Origin: a virus
IMG/VR virus record: IMGVR_UViG_3300030099_001770
Coordinates: 1 to 62,459 of that record
Reading direction: 5' to 3' (one strand)
Length of the DNA: 62,459 nt
Shown: positions 1 to 7,793 of the stretch, piece after piece
Position numbering within the stretch: position 1 is the stretch's first letter
Layout: every line of letters begins with the position of its first letter
Notes under the pieces: model-generated
The model's input: only the letters and a program-made list of their open reading frames with translations
What the model was told of the DNA's origin: nothing
Database searches by the model: none
Program-made: the position numbers and the translations under genes

Positions 1-521
1 ACAAACAGAACACCAACTCCACCAGCACCTCTAAGTGTTTTAAGAATAATTGGAAACTTACTATCAAGTTCCTCTAATGCAGAATCTATATCATCTACTG
101 TAGGAACAAGAACACTTTTTGGTTGGTCTAATCTGAAATCTTTTAGTCTAACATAACTACGATACTTATCAGCACAAATTTGAATAGTAGTTCTACTATT
201 AACACAAGTTATACCAATTCTTTCTAATTCAGAAATCAAGTCTAGGTGACTATCTCTAGTCGGTGTTCCTCTTATAAAAACAACAGTATCTTTAGAATTA
301 ATTTCCATATTATCTTCTTTATTAGAGATAATGTATTTACCATCATCAAAGGTTAAGGATGTTTTCTTAAATTCACATAGAATAACTTCCATACCCATTT
401 TCTTGGCTTGTTCTTCAAACTTGGTTGCAGTCTTAGACTTGTCGCCTACTTCAACTGTAAGAATAACTACTTTGTAGTCTTCAGTTGTTTCCTCTGACAA
501 GAATTGACTAAAAGTTTCCAT
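1..521 (-). CDS. RimK-like ATP-grasp ligase, partial (C-terminus outside window)
   Basis: The minus strand is open from an ATG at 521 to the left edge, giving about 173 residues. Translation shows an N-terminal alpha/beta region, then a segment reading VNSRTTIQICADKYRS followed by FPIILKTLRGAGGVGV. The last part resembles the ATP-grasp nucleotide-binding loop (K-x-x-x-G-x-G-G-x-G-V) of RimK-type carboxylate-amine ligases, and the order pre-ATP-grasp then ATP-grasp fits. RimK enzymes add amino acids, often glutamate, to protein C-termini or small acceptors; the substrate here is unknown. It starts 2 nt after the regA stop codon, so it is probably co-transcribed with the clamp/clamp-loader/regA operon. 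The catalytic C-terminal half is not visible. Confidence 0.7.
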   Translation of the reverse strand, partial: METFSQFLSEETTEDYKVVILTVEVGDKSKTATKFEEQAKKMGMEVILCEFKKTSLTFDDGKYIISNKEDNMEINSKDTVVFIRGTPTRDSHLDLISELERIGITCVNSRTTIQICADKYRSYVRLKDFRLDQPKSVLVPTVDDIDSALEELDSKFPIILKTLRGAGGVGVLF

Positions 522-523
522 CT

Positions 524-928
524 TTATTCTTTCTTTTTACCAATATTATATTTGGTTTCAAGTAACCATTCATTTTTTTCTTTAAAACTAATTACTTTTA
601 TTTGTGATAATGGTGCAGCCTCAACTACACTTTTACCTACAACATTTATTAATCCCCAATCTGATAAAAGATTAGCGATTGTATTTCTTCTTGCAATATC
701 GTTTTCTGAAATGTTTGTGTCCTTACCATCTAGAGCAAATAACTCTTTGAAATGAACAATGTAATATTTACCTTGTTTATGTAAAATATGGCAGGACTGA
801 AATAGAGTTTTGTTTTTTCTTGACGCAACACCAATACGAGAAAGTGTCTCACGAACTTTTAGAAAGTCATCTGGTTCTTTCAAACCCACCTCAAGCATTT
901 GGTCTGGTTTCCATAAACTATCATTCAT
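524..928 (-). CDS. regA: RegA translational repressor
   Basis: About 134 aa, matching T4 RegA in size and sequence: EPDDFLKVRETLSRIG, QSCHILHKQGKYYIVHFKE, LLSDWGLI and VISFKEKNEW are family landmarks. RegA binds the initiation region of many early phage mRNAs and blocks ribosome loading, including its own. I prefer the ATG at 928, because an AAGGTGG ribosome site sits a few bases upstream inside the end of gene 62. A GTG at 937 is an in-frame alternative. The order 45-44-62-regA is the same as in T4, and the start overlaps the gene 62 stop, implying coupled translation. Confidence 0.95.
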   Translation of the reverse strand: MNDSLWKPDQMLEVGLKEPDDFLKVRETLSRIGVASRKNKTLFQSCHILHKQGKYYIVHFKELFALDGKDTNISENDIARRNTIANLLSDWGLINVVGKSVVEAAPLSQIKVISFKEKNEWLLETKYNIGKKKE

Positions 929-1313
929 TTTTTCCACCTTTTTTCAATTTTGTTTTTATATAGGCGATTTGTTCATCATTTAGTATGTTCAATACAGACC
1001 TTGCTTTTTCATTATTATAACCAAAGTATTCTTTGACATACTCTAAGTTTTTAGTTTTACTCGCCTTCATCCAAGGAGCATATCTATTCTGCTTCCTTAG
1101 ACTATTTAGTAAAAAATCATACTGTAGTTTGTTATCAAGATGATGGTGGAAGTTCATCTCATTTACCAACATGATTGTATCATTGAATGGTGCTAGACAC
1201 TTGTTCATGATAAATGGTGAATACTTCTTTTCATAAAGAGGGTCATCACCATCCATCAAGTTTTCCTTAGATGTATTGATTGATTTTAAGTATTCCTTGA
1301 GTTCGTAAGCCAT
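921..1313 (-). CDS. 62: Clamp loader small subunit gp62
   Basis: 130 aa, shorter than T4 gp62 (187 aa). The N-terminal part (LKEYLKSINTSKENLM) and the central FIMNKCLAPFNDTIMLVNEMN fit the family, which joins four gp44 ATPase subunits to form the loader that places the gp45 clamp on DNA. It follows the gp44 stop codon directly with no gap, and its 3' end overlaps regA. Identification rests on both position and sequence. The C-terminal region is reduced relative to T4, as I would expect in marine T4-like phages. Confidence 0.9.
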   Translation of the reverse strand: MAYELKEYLKSINTSKENLMDGDDPLYEKKYSPFIMNKCLAPFNDTIMLVNEMNFHHHLDNKLQYDFLLNSLRKQNRYAPWMKASKTKNLEYVKEYFGYNNEKARSVLNILNDEQIAYIKTKLKKGGKNE

Positions 1314-2249
1314 CTACTTAAACTTTACTTGAGACATCAACTCTGTCATACACGCAAGAAGATTTATTTCTTGGTCTGCAACAAAGGCGGACTTGTAAGA
1401 ATAGTCAGCAAGTATAACAACAGCATGGGGGATAGTAGAAGGCACCAAACTATCATAAAGGGAATCGTAAATCCTACGATAAATACGGCTTGGGTCATTA
1501 TCAAGATTGTTGACAATCCATCTACGAACATTGGTAAACTCTTTACCTTTAAGAAAGACCAAAAGTTCTTTGATTGAGTCTTCAGATAAGTTAACCAGTA
1601 TACCAGCATCAATTACTCCACTTGCACTATATCGTTGCAGTTCATTTAGTACTCTTCTCCAATCTGGGAAGAACTTCTGAATGAGTGATGCAACTACTTT
1701 TTTGTCGTATTGTATATTCTCTATATTTAGAATGTTCTGACAACTTTCCATAAAATCCATTGCAAGTTGTGGTTTCTCTTCATTAGGAATACGAAACTCA
1801 ATACTTGAACAACGACTATGAAGTGGTTCAATGATACGATTCTTGAAGTTACAAGTCAGAATAAATCCACAGTTTTTACTAAACTCTTCAATAAATCCAC
1901 GCAACGCAGGCTGTGTAGATTGTGGATTAAGATAATCTGCTTCATCTAGAATAACGTATTTACGTTTACCATCCATAGAGACAGTACTCGCAAAGTTCTT
2001 GATTTTGTTTCTAAGAACATCAATACCAGATTCCTCAGAACCGTTAATCATCATGTAGGTACAACCAAGTTCCTCTAACATTGCCTTTGCAACAGTTGTT
2101 TTACCACAACCAGCTGAACCAGACAATAATAAATTAGGACAATTTTGATTATCTACAAATTGTTGAAATGTTTGTTTCAACTCAAATGGAAGTATCGCAT
2201 CTGATATGGTAGATGGACGATACTTCTCTACCCATAATATTTCATTCAT
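1314..2249 (-). CDS. 44: Clamp loader large subunit gp44 (AAA+ ATPase)
   Basis: 311 aa AAA+ ATPase. Visible motifs are Walker A GSAGCGKTT (residues about 44-52), Walker B YVILDEADYL (about 97-106) and the sensor/arginine-finger SRC motif (HSRCSSIEF, about 144). The N-terminal WVEKYRP signature is typical of clamp loaders. With gp62 it uses ATP to open and load the sliding clamp for DNA replication and for late transcription. It lies 10 nt downstream of gene 45 and abuts gene 62, the same operon order as T4. Confidence 0.97.
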   Translation of the reverse strand: MNEILWVEKYRPSTISDAILPFELKQTFQQFVDNQNCPNLLLSGSAGCGKTTVAKAMLEELGCTYMMINGSEESGIDVLRNKIKNFASTVSMDGKRKYVILDEADYLNPQSTQPALRGFIEEFSKNCGFILTCNFKNRIIEPLHSRCSSIEFRIPNEEKPQLAMDFMESCQNILNIENIQYDKKVVASLIQKFFPDWRRVLNELQRYSASGVIDAGILVNLSEDSIKELLVFLKGKEFTNVRRWIVNNLDNDPSRIYRRIYDSLYDSLVPSTIPHAVVILADYSYKSAFVADQEINLLACMTELMSQVKFK

Positions 2250-2259
2250 AAACTAATCC

Positions 2260-2940
2260 TCAAGCAGTTTCTAGTGCAATAAAGTATTCAATATCTTTAT
2301 TAATATTCTTGAAATTAGAAATACCTTTTGATGATACCTTAACCTCATAGTCACCAGAAAGTAACTTTAGGTTTTCTACTTTAAAATAGAATTTTTGATT
2401 AGGTGTGCCAGGCAAATCATCTCCAACTTCAACACTAAAACTGTTTGATGTATCATTCTTTCTATCTGAAACTCTAAGATTCATCTTACCACCTTCATCT
2501 ACATCCAGAACCATATCTGGAACACCAAGAACAGATGAAGCCTTCAACACTTGATTAAATACACTTTGTTTAAGTGTAAATGTTGCATCTGGGTCAGGCA
2601 TTGTGATATCAGATTTTGGTGTAGTCACAACAGTTGGGTCACTATAAAAGTAATTTAGTGATTGACCACCTTGTGATATTTTTACACTACTATCACCAAA
2701 GTCTAACTCTGGGTCATCAAACAATGACATTGCAGATAGGAACTCGTTCAAATCATAGATTGCGAATTCACTTTCAAATGTATCTGGTAAAGATGCTTTT
2801 GATACAATGTTTTTCATTTGAGACATTGTTGCAATCTGATTACCAGAAGTCACCAATAGATTAGCGTTGATTGTAGAATAGTTCTTCAACACTTCTCTAG
2901 TATCATTACTAAGTTTCATATCAATTTTTCTCCTTGTCAT
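2260..2940 (-). CDS. 45: Sliding clamp gp45
   Basis: 226 aa, the size of T4 gp45 (228 aa). The N-terminus (MKLSNDTREVLKNYSTINANLL) and the pattern of alternating strands with an FYFKVENLKLLSGDYEV segment near the C-terminus match the phage clamp. The trimeric ring tethers polymerase to DNA and, in T4, also activates late transcription with gp55. The annotated start gives an N-terminal extension (MTRRKID); an ATG at 2919 (MKLSNDT) is the better match to the T4 start. A sigma70-like promoter lies just upstream inside the DUF3310 gene. Confidence 0.95.
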   Translation of the reverse strand: MTRRKIDMKLSNDTREVLKNYSTINANLLVTSGNQIATMSQMKNIVSKASLPDTFESEFAIYDLNEFLSAMSLFDDPELDFGDSSVKISQGGQSLNYFYSDPTVVTTPKSDITMPDPDATFTLKQSVFNQVLKASSVLGVPDMVLDVDEGGKMNLRVSDRKNDTSNSFSVEVGDDLPGTPNQKFYFKVENLKLLSGDYEVKVSSKGISNFKNINKDIEYFIALETA

Positions 2941-3238
2941 GATTATGTAATGCGATTATACCATAGTGGATTACTTTAAGCAAGTCTTTTCTTGCATCTT
3001 CTCTAGTACCTTTTTTCCCATAGCGTTGGGCGTACTTTAGAATATTACCAATACAGAATCCAGTACCATGTCCACTATCTAGAATGAACTCAGTTGCTTG
3101 AAATTTGTTTTGGGAATAATGTTGGTCGTAGGTATTATCTACATATTCTTTTAGTTCATGAAATATTCTATCTTCAGAATATTTGTAATGTATAGATTGT
3201 TCTACGACAGGCTCTTCTTTTTTACCAAAGATTTTCAA
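2921..3238 (-). CDS. DUF3310 protein
   Basis: 105 aa with the DUF3310 pattern: an HYKYSEDR segment near the start of the domain, an FCIGNILKYAQRYGKK core and a final DLLKVIHYG. This small domain occurs in many phages, including next to T7-type nucleotide metabolism genes, but its biochemical role is not established. The 3' end overlaps the start of gene 45 by 20 nt. It is probably expressed with the replication genes. Family assignment is firm; function is not known. Confidence 0.85.
   Translation of the reverse strand: MKIFGKKEEPVVEQSIHYKYSEDRIFHELKEYVDNTYDQHYSQNKFQATEFILDSGHGTGFCIGNILKYAQRYGKKGTREDARKDLLKVIHYGIIALHNHDKEKN
2955..2983 (-). promoter_or_regulatory. Sigma70-like promoter for the 45-44-62-regA operon
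   Basis: On the minus strand TTGCTT (2983-2978), a 17 bp spacer and a perfect TATAAT (2960-2955). It lies inside the 3' part of the DUF3310 gene and about 15 bp upstream of gene 45. The -35 box is weak, so it may be an early or middle promoter of moderate strength. Confidence 0.55.
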
Positions 3239-3267
3239 ATATAAACTCCATAATATAATATTGGGAA

Positions 3268-3285
3268 GAGGGGGAAACCCCCCTC
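3268..3285 (-). terminator. GC hairpin between winged-helix gene and DUF3310
   Basis: Seven G/C-rich pairs (gaggggg with ccccctc) close a 4-nt loop immediately after the 3298-3555 gene on the minus strand. It lacks a U tract, so it may attenuate transcription or protect a 3' end instead of being a full intrinsic terminator. Confidence 0.45.
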
Positions 3286-3297
3286 TCCGATTTCAGT

Positions 3298-3555
3298 TTA
3301 GTATGCGTACTTTGTACCAAGTACAGATGCAATACCAGCAGAGATGATTTCCCTAGAGGGAGCTCCTAATCTATATGCAACACCTTTTGCAGTGTCGTTT
3401 GTATAGATACAATGACCTTCACTTTTTAGAGTATCAATCATTTTAGTTGGTGATACAAGGTCAAATCTTTTTCTCAAAGTTTTCCATGTTACATTTTCAC
3501 CTTTAGACAGAAGGTTTAGTACCTTCTGTTTTTTAGACATTTTAGGTCTACTCAT
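3298..3555 (-). CDS. Small winged-helix-like protein
   Basis: 85 aa, basic N-terminus (MSRPKMSKKQKVLNLLSKG) followed by a helix-turn-helix-like stretch (VTWKTLRKRFDLVSPTKMIDTL) and an apparent wing (IYTNDTAKGVAYRLG). This resembles small winged helix domains that bind DNA. It has its own strong sigma70-like promoter fused to the hsp20 terminator, and is followed by a GC hairpin, so it looks like a short independent unit. A regulatory role is plausible but inferred. Confidence 0.6.
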   Translation of the reverse strand: MSRPKMSKKQKVLNLLSKGENVTWKTLRKRFDLVSPTKMIDTLKSEGHCIYTNDTAKGVAYRLGAPSREIISAGIASVLGTKYAY

Positions 3556-3588
3556 AATATATTCTCCTTATCATGATTTACTGTTCAG

Positions 3589-3617
3589 ACTATAACATAA
3601 AAAAGGGGTGATGTCAA
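3589..3617 (-). promoter_or_regulatory. Sigma70-like promoter overlapping a terminator hairpin
   Basis: On the minus strand a perfect TTGACA (3617-3612), exactly 17 bp, then TATAGT (3594-3589). The -35 box lies in the loop of the hsp20 terminator and the T tract forms part of the spacer. It drives the winged-helix gene. Confidence 0.8.
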
Positions 3618-3627
3618 GTCACCCCTT
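3597..3627 (-). terminator. Rho-independent terminator of hsp20
   Basis: A perfect 9-bp stem (aaggggtga, 3603-3611, with tcacccctt, 3619-3627), a 7-nt loop and a run of T on the minus strand just after it. It is about 15 nt downstream of the hsp20 stop codon. Confidence 0.9.
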
Positions 3628-3641
3628 AGTATTTCTATCAA

Positions 3642-4097
3642 TTACTTGATAGTAATTAGTTGAGGTTTTTTCGCCTCTGGTACAATTCTCTCCAATGAGA
3701 TTGTTAACATCCCATCTTTAAGTTCTGCACCGTTTACTACGATATCATCTGCGAGTGTAAACTTTCTTGTAAAGTTTCTTGCAGAAATACCTTTGTAAAG
3801 AGTATACTCATCAGTTGTATCAGTATCTTTATCTTTGATTGATTTAACTGTGAGAACACCTTCTGCAACTTCCACTTCAATATCTTTTTTACCGAAGCCT
3901 GCGACAGCCATTTCAATTACAAATTTGTAATCTTCTGTCTTTTGGATGTTGTAAGGTGGAAAACCAGTTGACTCTGCTTGATGAGTTACATAGTCGAACA
4001 ATCTATCGAATGTTCTATCAAACCCCACAGCATAGGGAGTCATATGGTTGTAATCAAACGCCTGAAGGGCGTTTCTAAGTGTGCTTAAATTTGTCAT
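3642..4097 (-). CDS. hsp20: Small heat shock protein, Hsp20/IbpA type
   Basis: 151 aa alpha-crystallin domain protein. After a variable N-terminus (FDRTFDRLFDYV) come the beta-sandwich strands, with KFVIEMAVAGFGKKDIEVE, the GVLTVKS strand and the family signature ELKDGMLTISL. The protein ends with an I-x-I motif (ITIK), which docks neighbouring subunits in oligomers. Such ATP-independent holdases keep unfolding proteins soluble. Hsp20 genes are a recurrent feature of marine T4-like phages, where a role in scaffolding or capsid assembly has been suggested. It forms a monocistronic unit with a late-type 8-mer upstream and a strong terminator downstream. Confidence 0.93.
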   Translation of the reverse strand: MTNLSTLRNALQAFDYNHMTPYAVGFDRTFDRLFDYVTHQAESTGFPPYNIQKTEDYKFVIEMAVAGFGKKDIEVEVAEGVLTVKSIKDKDTDTTDEYTLYKGISARNFTRKFTLADDIVVNGAELKDGMLTISLERIVPEAKKPQLITIK

Positions 4098-4306
4098 TTT
4101 ATATCTCCTTATTAAGCAAGATTAATATTTGCATACCCACAATGGCATATGCATAATGATAATGTCGGTGGGCCGCACCGATAAATCCTAAGATGTCTTA
4201 CCATCTCTGTACCAATAAAGGTCTACGAAGGCCTTGTACTGGACATTATCACTACTATTTATATGGGGATTAATTTTCAAAAATCAACCCCCACACAAAA
4301 CTTTTT
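4098..4306 (-). promoter_or_regulatory. Structured leader region of hsp20
   Basis: No gene is visible. On the minus strand a TATAAATA box (4263-4256) could start a leader of about 150 nt before hsp20. The leader has a perfect 6-bp hairpin (4165-4170 with 4176-4181), a 5-bp hairpin (4191-4195 with 4202-4206) and, next to the start, a GGAG ribosome site. Confidence 0.45.
4256..4263 (-). promoter_or_regulatory. Late-type promoter box, hsp20
   Basis: Exact TATAAATA on the minus strand, the T4 late consensus recognised by gp55. It is about 160 bp upstream of the hsp20 start. Confidence 0.6.
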
Positions 4307-5248
4307 TTAGGCAGCCTCTGCATATTCTAGAGCCTTGTCAAGTGCAGTTAACTTGACCCTACGATTTCGTCCATACCATGACGATTCTATTCTACTTGAA
4401 GTTTCACGACCTTGAACATGGTCTGCCATGTAAGTAACAGTGTTAAATGCGTTCCAGAATGAACCTTGAGCAAAGTTTGCGCCAGGTTGAGTATCTAAGT
4501 TTTCCATAGCGATTTTCGCATTGTTGGAAGTAAATGGAAAAACACCGTCTACTTTTTCCTTTGCAGGCGAACCATAAACTTCATTGAAGTATTGAACAAT
4601 ATTTTCTGAAGTATATCGTTTTGAACCAAGGAACTCAGCCATTGACTTATATTGTTCCATTTTTTCTTTTGCAATACCCATTTGTTCTTTCACTTCAGAA
4701 GAATCAAACTCCTTACGGTGATTGACTTTTAACATTGCATTACTATCTTGTGATAGTGAAAGTGTCAATGTGTTATTGCAAACAACACGAATTGGTGTCA
4801 TACGAATATCAATCGCCTTACCAAACTCATGTGGATTAGAGAACAAGAAATAATTCTCTGTTACATCACCATTGAAAAGTTCAAATGATTCGTTGGTCTT
4901 TGCGAGAGCCCAAACCATCTTACCACCATTCAACGAACCAGCAGTATGCATCTGCATATCACCAGCACGAACATACTCTTCAAAGAAGTTAAACGCTTCT
5001 GCGTTCTGAACTGGATTCCAACCTTTACCTACAATGTCAAGAACTTCACCGTCAGATAAACGGACAAGTGCCTGTTTAGATTTAACAGTTGACCCACCAG
5101 CAGTTACCAAATCTTGTTTTTCAACAGACCAATCAACTCCTGCTTTTTGCATCATCTGTTCTGGTGTTAAATCATCAATGACCTTCACTCCAAGACCATG
5201 CCATGGCAACTCACCAGCGTAAGCCATTGTTTCTACCATATGTGCCAT
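4307..5248 (-). CDS. DUF932 phage/plasmid-like protein
   Basis: 313 aa. The N-terminal AYAGELPWHGLG and the later GWNPVQNAEAFNFFEEYV, IRMTPIRVVCNNTL and FWNAFNTVTYMADHV segments are characteristic of the DUF932 family found in many phages and plasmids. Its biochemical function is not established. It has a sigma70-like promoter upstream, suggesting early expression. The reading frame is complete, and it ends about 40 nt before the hsp20 late box. Confidence 0.87.
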   Translation of the reverse strand: MAHMVETMAYAGELPWHGLGVKVIDDLTPEQMMQKAGVDWSVEKQDLVTAGGSTVKSKQALVRLSDGEVLDIVGKGWNPVQNAEAFNFFEEYVRAGDMQMHTAGSLNGGKMVWALAKTNESFELFNGDVTENYFLFSNPHEFGKAIDIRMTPIRVVCNNTLTLSLSQDSNAMLKVNHRKEFDSSEVKEQMGIAKEKMEQYKSMAEFLGSKRYTSENIVQYFNEVYGSPAKEKVDGVFPFTSNNAKIAMENLDTQPGANFAQGSFWNAFNTVTYMADHVQGRETSSRIESSWYGRNRRVKLTALDKALEYAEAA

Positions 5249-5286
5249 ATTTTCTCTCCTTTATGACTGATTCTTAATTCTCTTAT

Positions 5287-5315
5287 AATGTACCATGTTA
5301 TCATAACAAAGTCAA
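5287..5315 (-). promoter_or_regulatory. Sigma70-like promoter of the DUF932 gene
   Basis: TTGACT (5315-5310), 17 bp, TACATT (5292-5287) on the minus strand. It shares a long stretch with the promoter at 5519-5547 and is followed by a ribosome site and the DUF932 start. Confidence 0.65.
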
Positions 5316-5329
5316 GTCTTTTTTAAAAA

Positions 5330-5518
5330 ATGCCTGGCTTTTAGTCTGGTCGCATCAGTGACAGTCACACTAGTCAGGACTTTTAGCTAGTGTGCCCCCA
5401 TATCACCTTGTGTGGACATAGCTTTCAATTCATATGGGGAGAACCTACTCGCACTGTTTCCGTCCTTAGAATATCGTCACAACATTTCCGAATCACTTTC
5501 TCTCTTGATTATGTATAT
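5330..5518 (-). ncRNA. Putative structured small RNA or leader
   Basis: Part of the only gene-free stretch above 300 bp (5249-5560). It starts just downstream of a strong minus-strand promoter and ends in a T-rich run (about 5329) before the next promoter. It contains inverted repeats: cacactag (5366-5373) with ctagtgtg (5387-5394), ccccatat (5396-5403) with atatgggg (5432-5439), and a gtgac/gtcac palindrome (5358-5368). No protein reading frame looks real. I could not match it to a known RNA family. Confidence 0.45.
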
Positions 5519-5547
5519 ACTATACCATGTTATGAGAACAAAGTCAA
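5519..5547 (-). promoter_or_regulatory. Sigma70-like promoter before the non-coding region
   Basis: TTGACT (5547-5542), 17 bp, TATAGT (5524-5519) on the minus strand, right after the methyltransferase-like gene stop. It points into the structured non-coding region. Confidence 0.75.
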
Positions 5548-5560
5548 GTCTTTTTTTGAA

Positions 5561-6088
5561 TTAATTTCTACCCCAAAATTCAATAGGTTTGACCATTTGG
5601 GTATTATGAAAGAGATACCAACAACAGTTGTCTTTACCAACACTCTTAGTTCCTTCAATCCATTTAACTCGTCCAATACTAACAACCTTTTTCAACATTG
5701 TCAAGTAGGGAATTGATTGTTTTGTGTGTATCCAATCTGCATCAAAAAGAAGCCATGTTGGTTTAAAATCTGCAAAGTGTTCTATCATGGGATGTAGAAT
5801 TTTACGATTCCAAGGTGGGTTTGTGATAATATATTCACACTGTGTGTAACCTTGAGTAAGTGCATCAGCCTCTTTGACCCATTCACTTTTAGGTTCTAAA
5901 TCATATGCATATCTAACATCACCACCATGTTTTGCAAGATGACTAATTAGTCTACCATCACCAGCACATGGTTCTGCATATGAGAACGGTTTCTGTGGTA
6001 AGTGTGGTATTAGTGGTAGAACTGCTTCATACGGTGTTGGATAATAGTCTCTGGGTATTCTTTCAAAGTCACTTCTCTTTCCCATCAT
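5561..6088 (-). CDS. SAM-dependent DNA N6-adenine methyltransferase-like protein
   Basis: 175 aa with an N-terminal DYYPTPYEAV, then the SAM-binding motif EPCAGDGR (residues about 39-46) and the catalytic motif NPPW (about 90-93). This motif pair is that of amino-methyltransferases acting on adenine N6 (D/N-P-P-Y/W). No target-recognition domain is visible, and no restriction enzyme gene is nearby, so it may be an orphan methylase for self-protection or regulation. It overlaps the end of gene 46 by 4 nt. Two adjacent Met codons could start it. Confidence 0.8.
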   Translation of the reverse strand: MMGKRSDFERIPRDYYPTPYEAVLPLIPHLPQKPFSYAEPCAGDGRLISHLAKHGGDVRYAYDLEPKSEWVKEADALTQGYTQCEYIITNPPWNRKILHPMIEHFADFKPTWLLFDADWIHTKQSIPYLTMLKKVVSIGRVKWIEGTKSVGKDNCCWYLFHNTQMVKPIEFWGRN

Positions 6089-7791
6089 GCAACCTTACTA
6101 AAGTTTCTAGTTTTCTCAAATTTAATTGTGTGTCTAAACTTATCAAATAACATATCTTGTTTATGTGAAATAACAAATACATTTTCTTTATCAAATGTAC
6201 CTAAAATTTTAAGAAATGCATCTGTACCATCTGTATCTAGTGAACTATCAAATATTTCATCTAATATTAACAGATTAGTATTCGTAGAGTTTTTCATCTT
6301 TGCGATAGCTCTCCAAGTAAAAAGAAGTGCAAGGTCAATACGCATCTTTTCACCCTCTGAAAAATTTGCATAGGTAAAATCATCACGAAATCTTGATTTA
6401 ATTGTTTCATTAAAGTTTTCATCAATATTAAAGTTAACAAAGAAATCCATAGATGATAGATAAGTGTTTATCAACTTATTCATAATAGGCAGATATTGTT
6501 TAACAATCTTTGTTTTGATACCAGTATCTTGCAATAGATTTCTTGCAACATCATAATAAAACAATTCTTCTTTCAACTTTTTTGAGGTTGATTCTAAACT
6601 ATACAACTTTTCTTGTAGTTTGTCAAGCTTTTTTAAATCTTCTTCAACAATATTTTGGTCTTTTATTTGTTTGACCTCAGCCTCTAGAGTTGAATTAAAC
6701 TTTTCAAGTTGAGTAATTGTACTACGATATTTACCAATTTCTATTTGATTTTTTTGGATTGCGATTGATAAATTTCTAAACTCTTTTACCTTTTTGTTTA
6801 CCTTATCCATTTCCTCTGATAATTTATTTAATCCAGTTTCAAGTTCTCTAACTTCTAGAAGTTTTTCATCTATAGTTTTACATTTGAATTCTTCATCAAT
6901 ATGTTGATAACAAGTTGGACAATCATCATTGTCTTCAAAAAATGATATAAGAGTGGAGTGTCTATTGTGTTTATCTTTCAAAGAAAACTGCACATCTTTC
7001 AATTTATCTCTTTTTGTAACAATAACATCTTCACCTTTCATCGCTTCCAAAAAGGTATTGGTGGATTGTTGTAACTCATCTTCTTTCTTTTGGTTTGTAT
7101 GGATTTCTTCTTCATTAGCTGATATAAGATTTGTCTTTTCAGTAAGAATAGTATCCCTATTGTTTTTAGAATCTTCAATATATTTCTCTTGTATTTCTAT
7201 CTTACTTTTTGTAAGGTCAGTAGCATAATTACTATCTGTAATATTTGTATTTACTTCTCTTACTTTTGTTTTAAGAACAAGGTTCATTAAAGAGAATATC
7301 TTTATATCTAGGATATCTTCTACAACCTCTCTACGATTCTTAGAGTTTAACTGCATAAATGGTACGAATGTAGAACTACCAAGAATAACAACTTGTGTAA
7401 ATGAACGATAGTTGAATTTAAGTATTTGTTGTTCTAGATGTTTCTGATAATCCTTTGCATTTGCGTTCTGGTTAATCATCACACCATCAACATAGATTTC
7501 AAACTTATTAGGTTTAATACCACGAACAATTTTGATATGTTTATTTTGTGTAGTAAATTCTACCTCAACAATAGCTTCTCTTTGATTAATAGAGTTGAGT
7601 AATTGAGATTTACTAATTTGTCTAAATGGTTTATTGAACAGAACAAAACATAGTGCATCTAGAATAGTTGATTTACCAGCACCATTTTCACCCACAACTA
7701 ATGTTGATGGATTCTGGTCAAGTTGAATTTCGGTGAAAGTATTTCCAGTTGATAGGAAGTTTTTCCACCTTACAGTATTAAATATAACCAA
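6085..7791 (-). CDS. 46: Recombination endonuclease subunit gp46 (Rad50/SbcC-like)
   Basis: 568 aa ABC ATPase. Walker A GENGAGKSTI (about 35-44) and, at the C-terminus, the ABC signature FSEGEKMRIDLALLF, Walker B NLLILDEIFDSS and the H-loop VISHK. Two long coiled-coil arms flank a zinc hook C-P-T-C at about residue 294. It pairs with gp47 to resect DNA ends for recombination-dependent replication and host DNA degradation. It begins 3 nt after the gene 47 stop. Confidence 0.97.
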   Translation of the reverse strand: MVIFNTVRWKNFLSTGNTFTEIQLDQNPSTLVVGENGAGKSTILDALCFVLFNKPFRQISKSQLLNSINQREAIVEVEFTTQNKHIKIVRGIKPNKFEIYVDGVMINQNANAKDYQKHLEQQILKFNYRSFTQVVILGSSTFVPFMQLNSKNRREVVEDILDIKIFSLMNLVLKTKVREVNTNITDSNYATDLTKSKIEIQEKYIEDSKNNRDTILTEKTNLISANEEEIHTNQKKEDELQQSTNTFLEAMKGEDVIVTKRDKLKDVQFSLKDKHNRHSTLISFFEDNDDCPTCYQHIDEEFKCKTIDEKLLEVRELETGLNKLSEEMDKVNKKVKEFRNLSIAIQKNQIEIGKYRSTITQLEKFNSTLEAEVKQIKDQNIVEEDLKKLDKLQEKLYSLESTSKKLKEELFYYDVARNLLQDTGIKTKIVKQYLPIMNKLINTYLSSMDFFVNFNIDENFNETIKSRFRDDFTYANFSEGEKMRIDLALLFTWRAIAKMKNSTNTNLLILDEIFDSSLDTDGTDAFLKILGTFDKENVFVISHKQDMLFDKFRHTIKFEKTRNFSKVA

Positions 7792-7793
7792 AA

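Noticed and set aside
4307-5560. A known riboswitch (glutamine type) in 5330-5518
   Set aside because: Pieces such as GGACGGAA and GTAGG occur on the minus strand, but the conserved core is interrupted and the flanking pairing is not seen.
5390-5716. A 108-aa plus-strand reading frame
   Set aside because: It spans the structured gap and the antisense of the methyltransferase-like gene, has no ribosome site and looks compositionally random.
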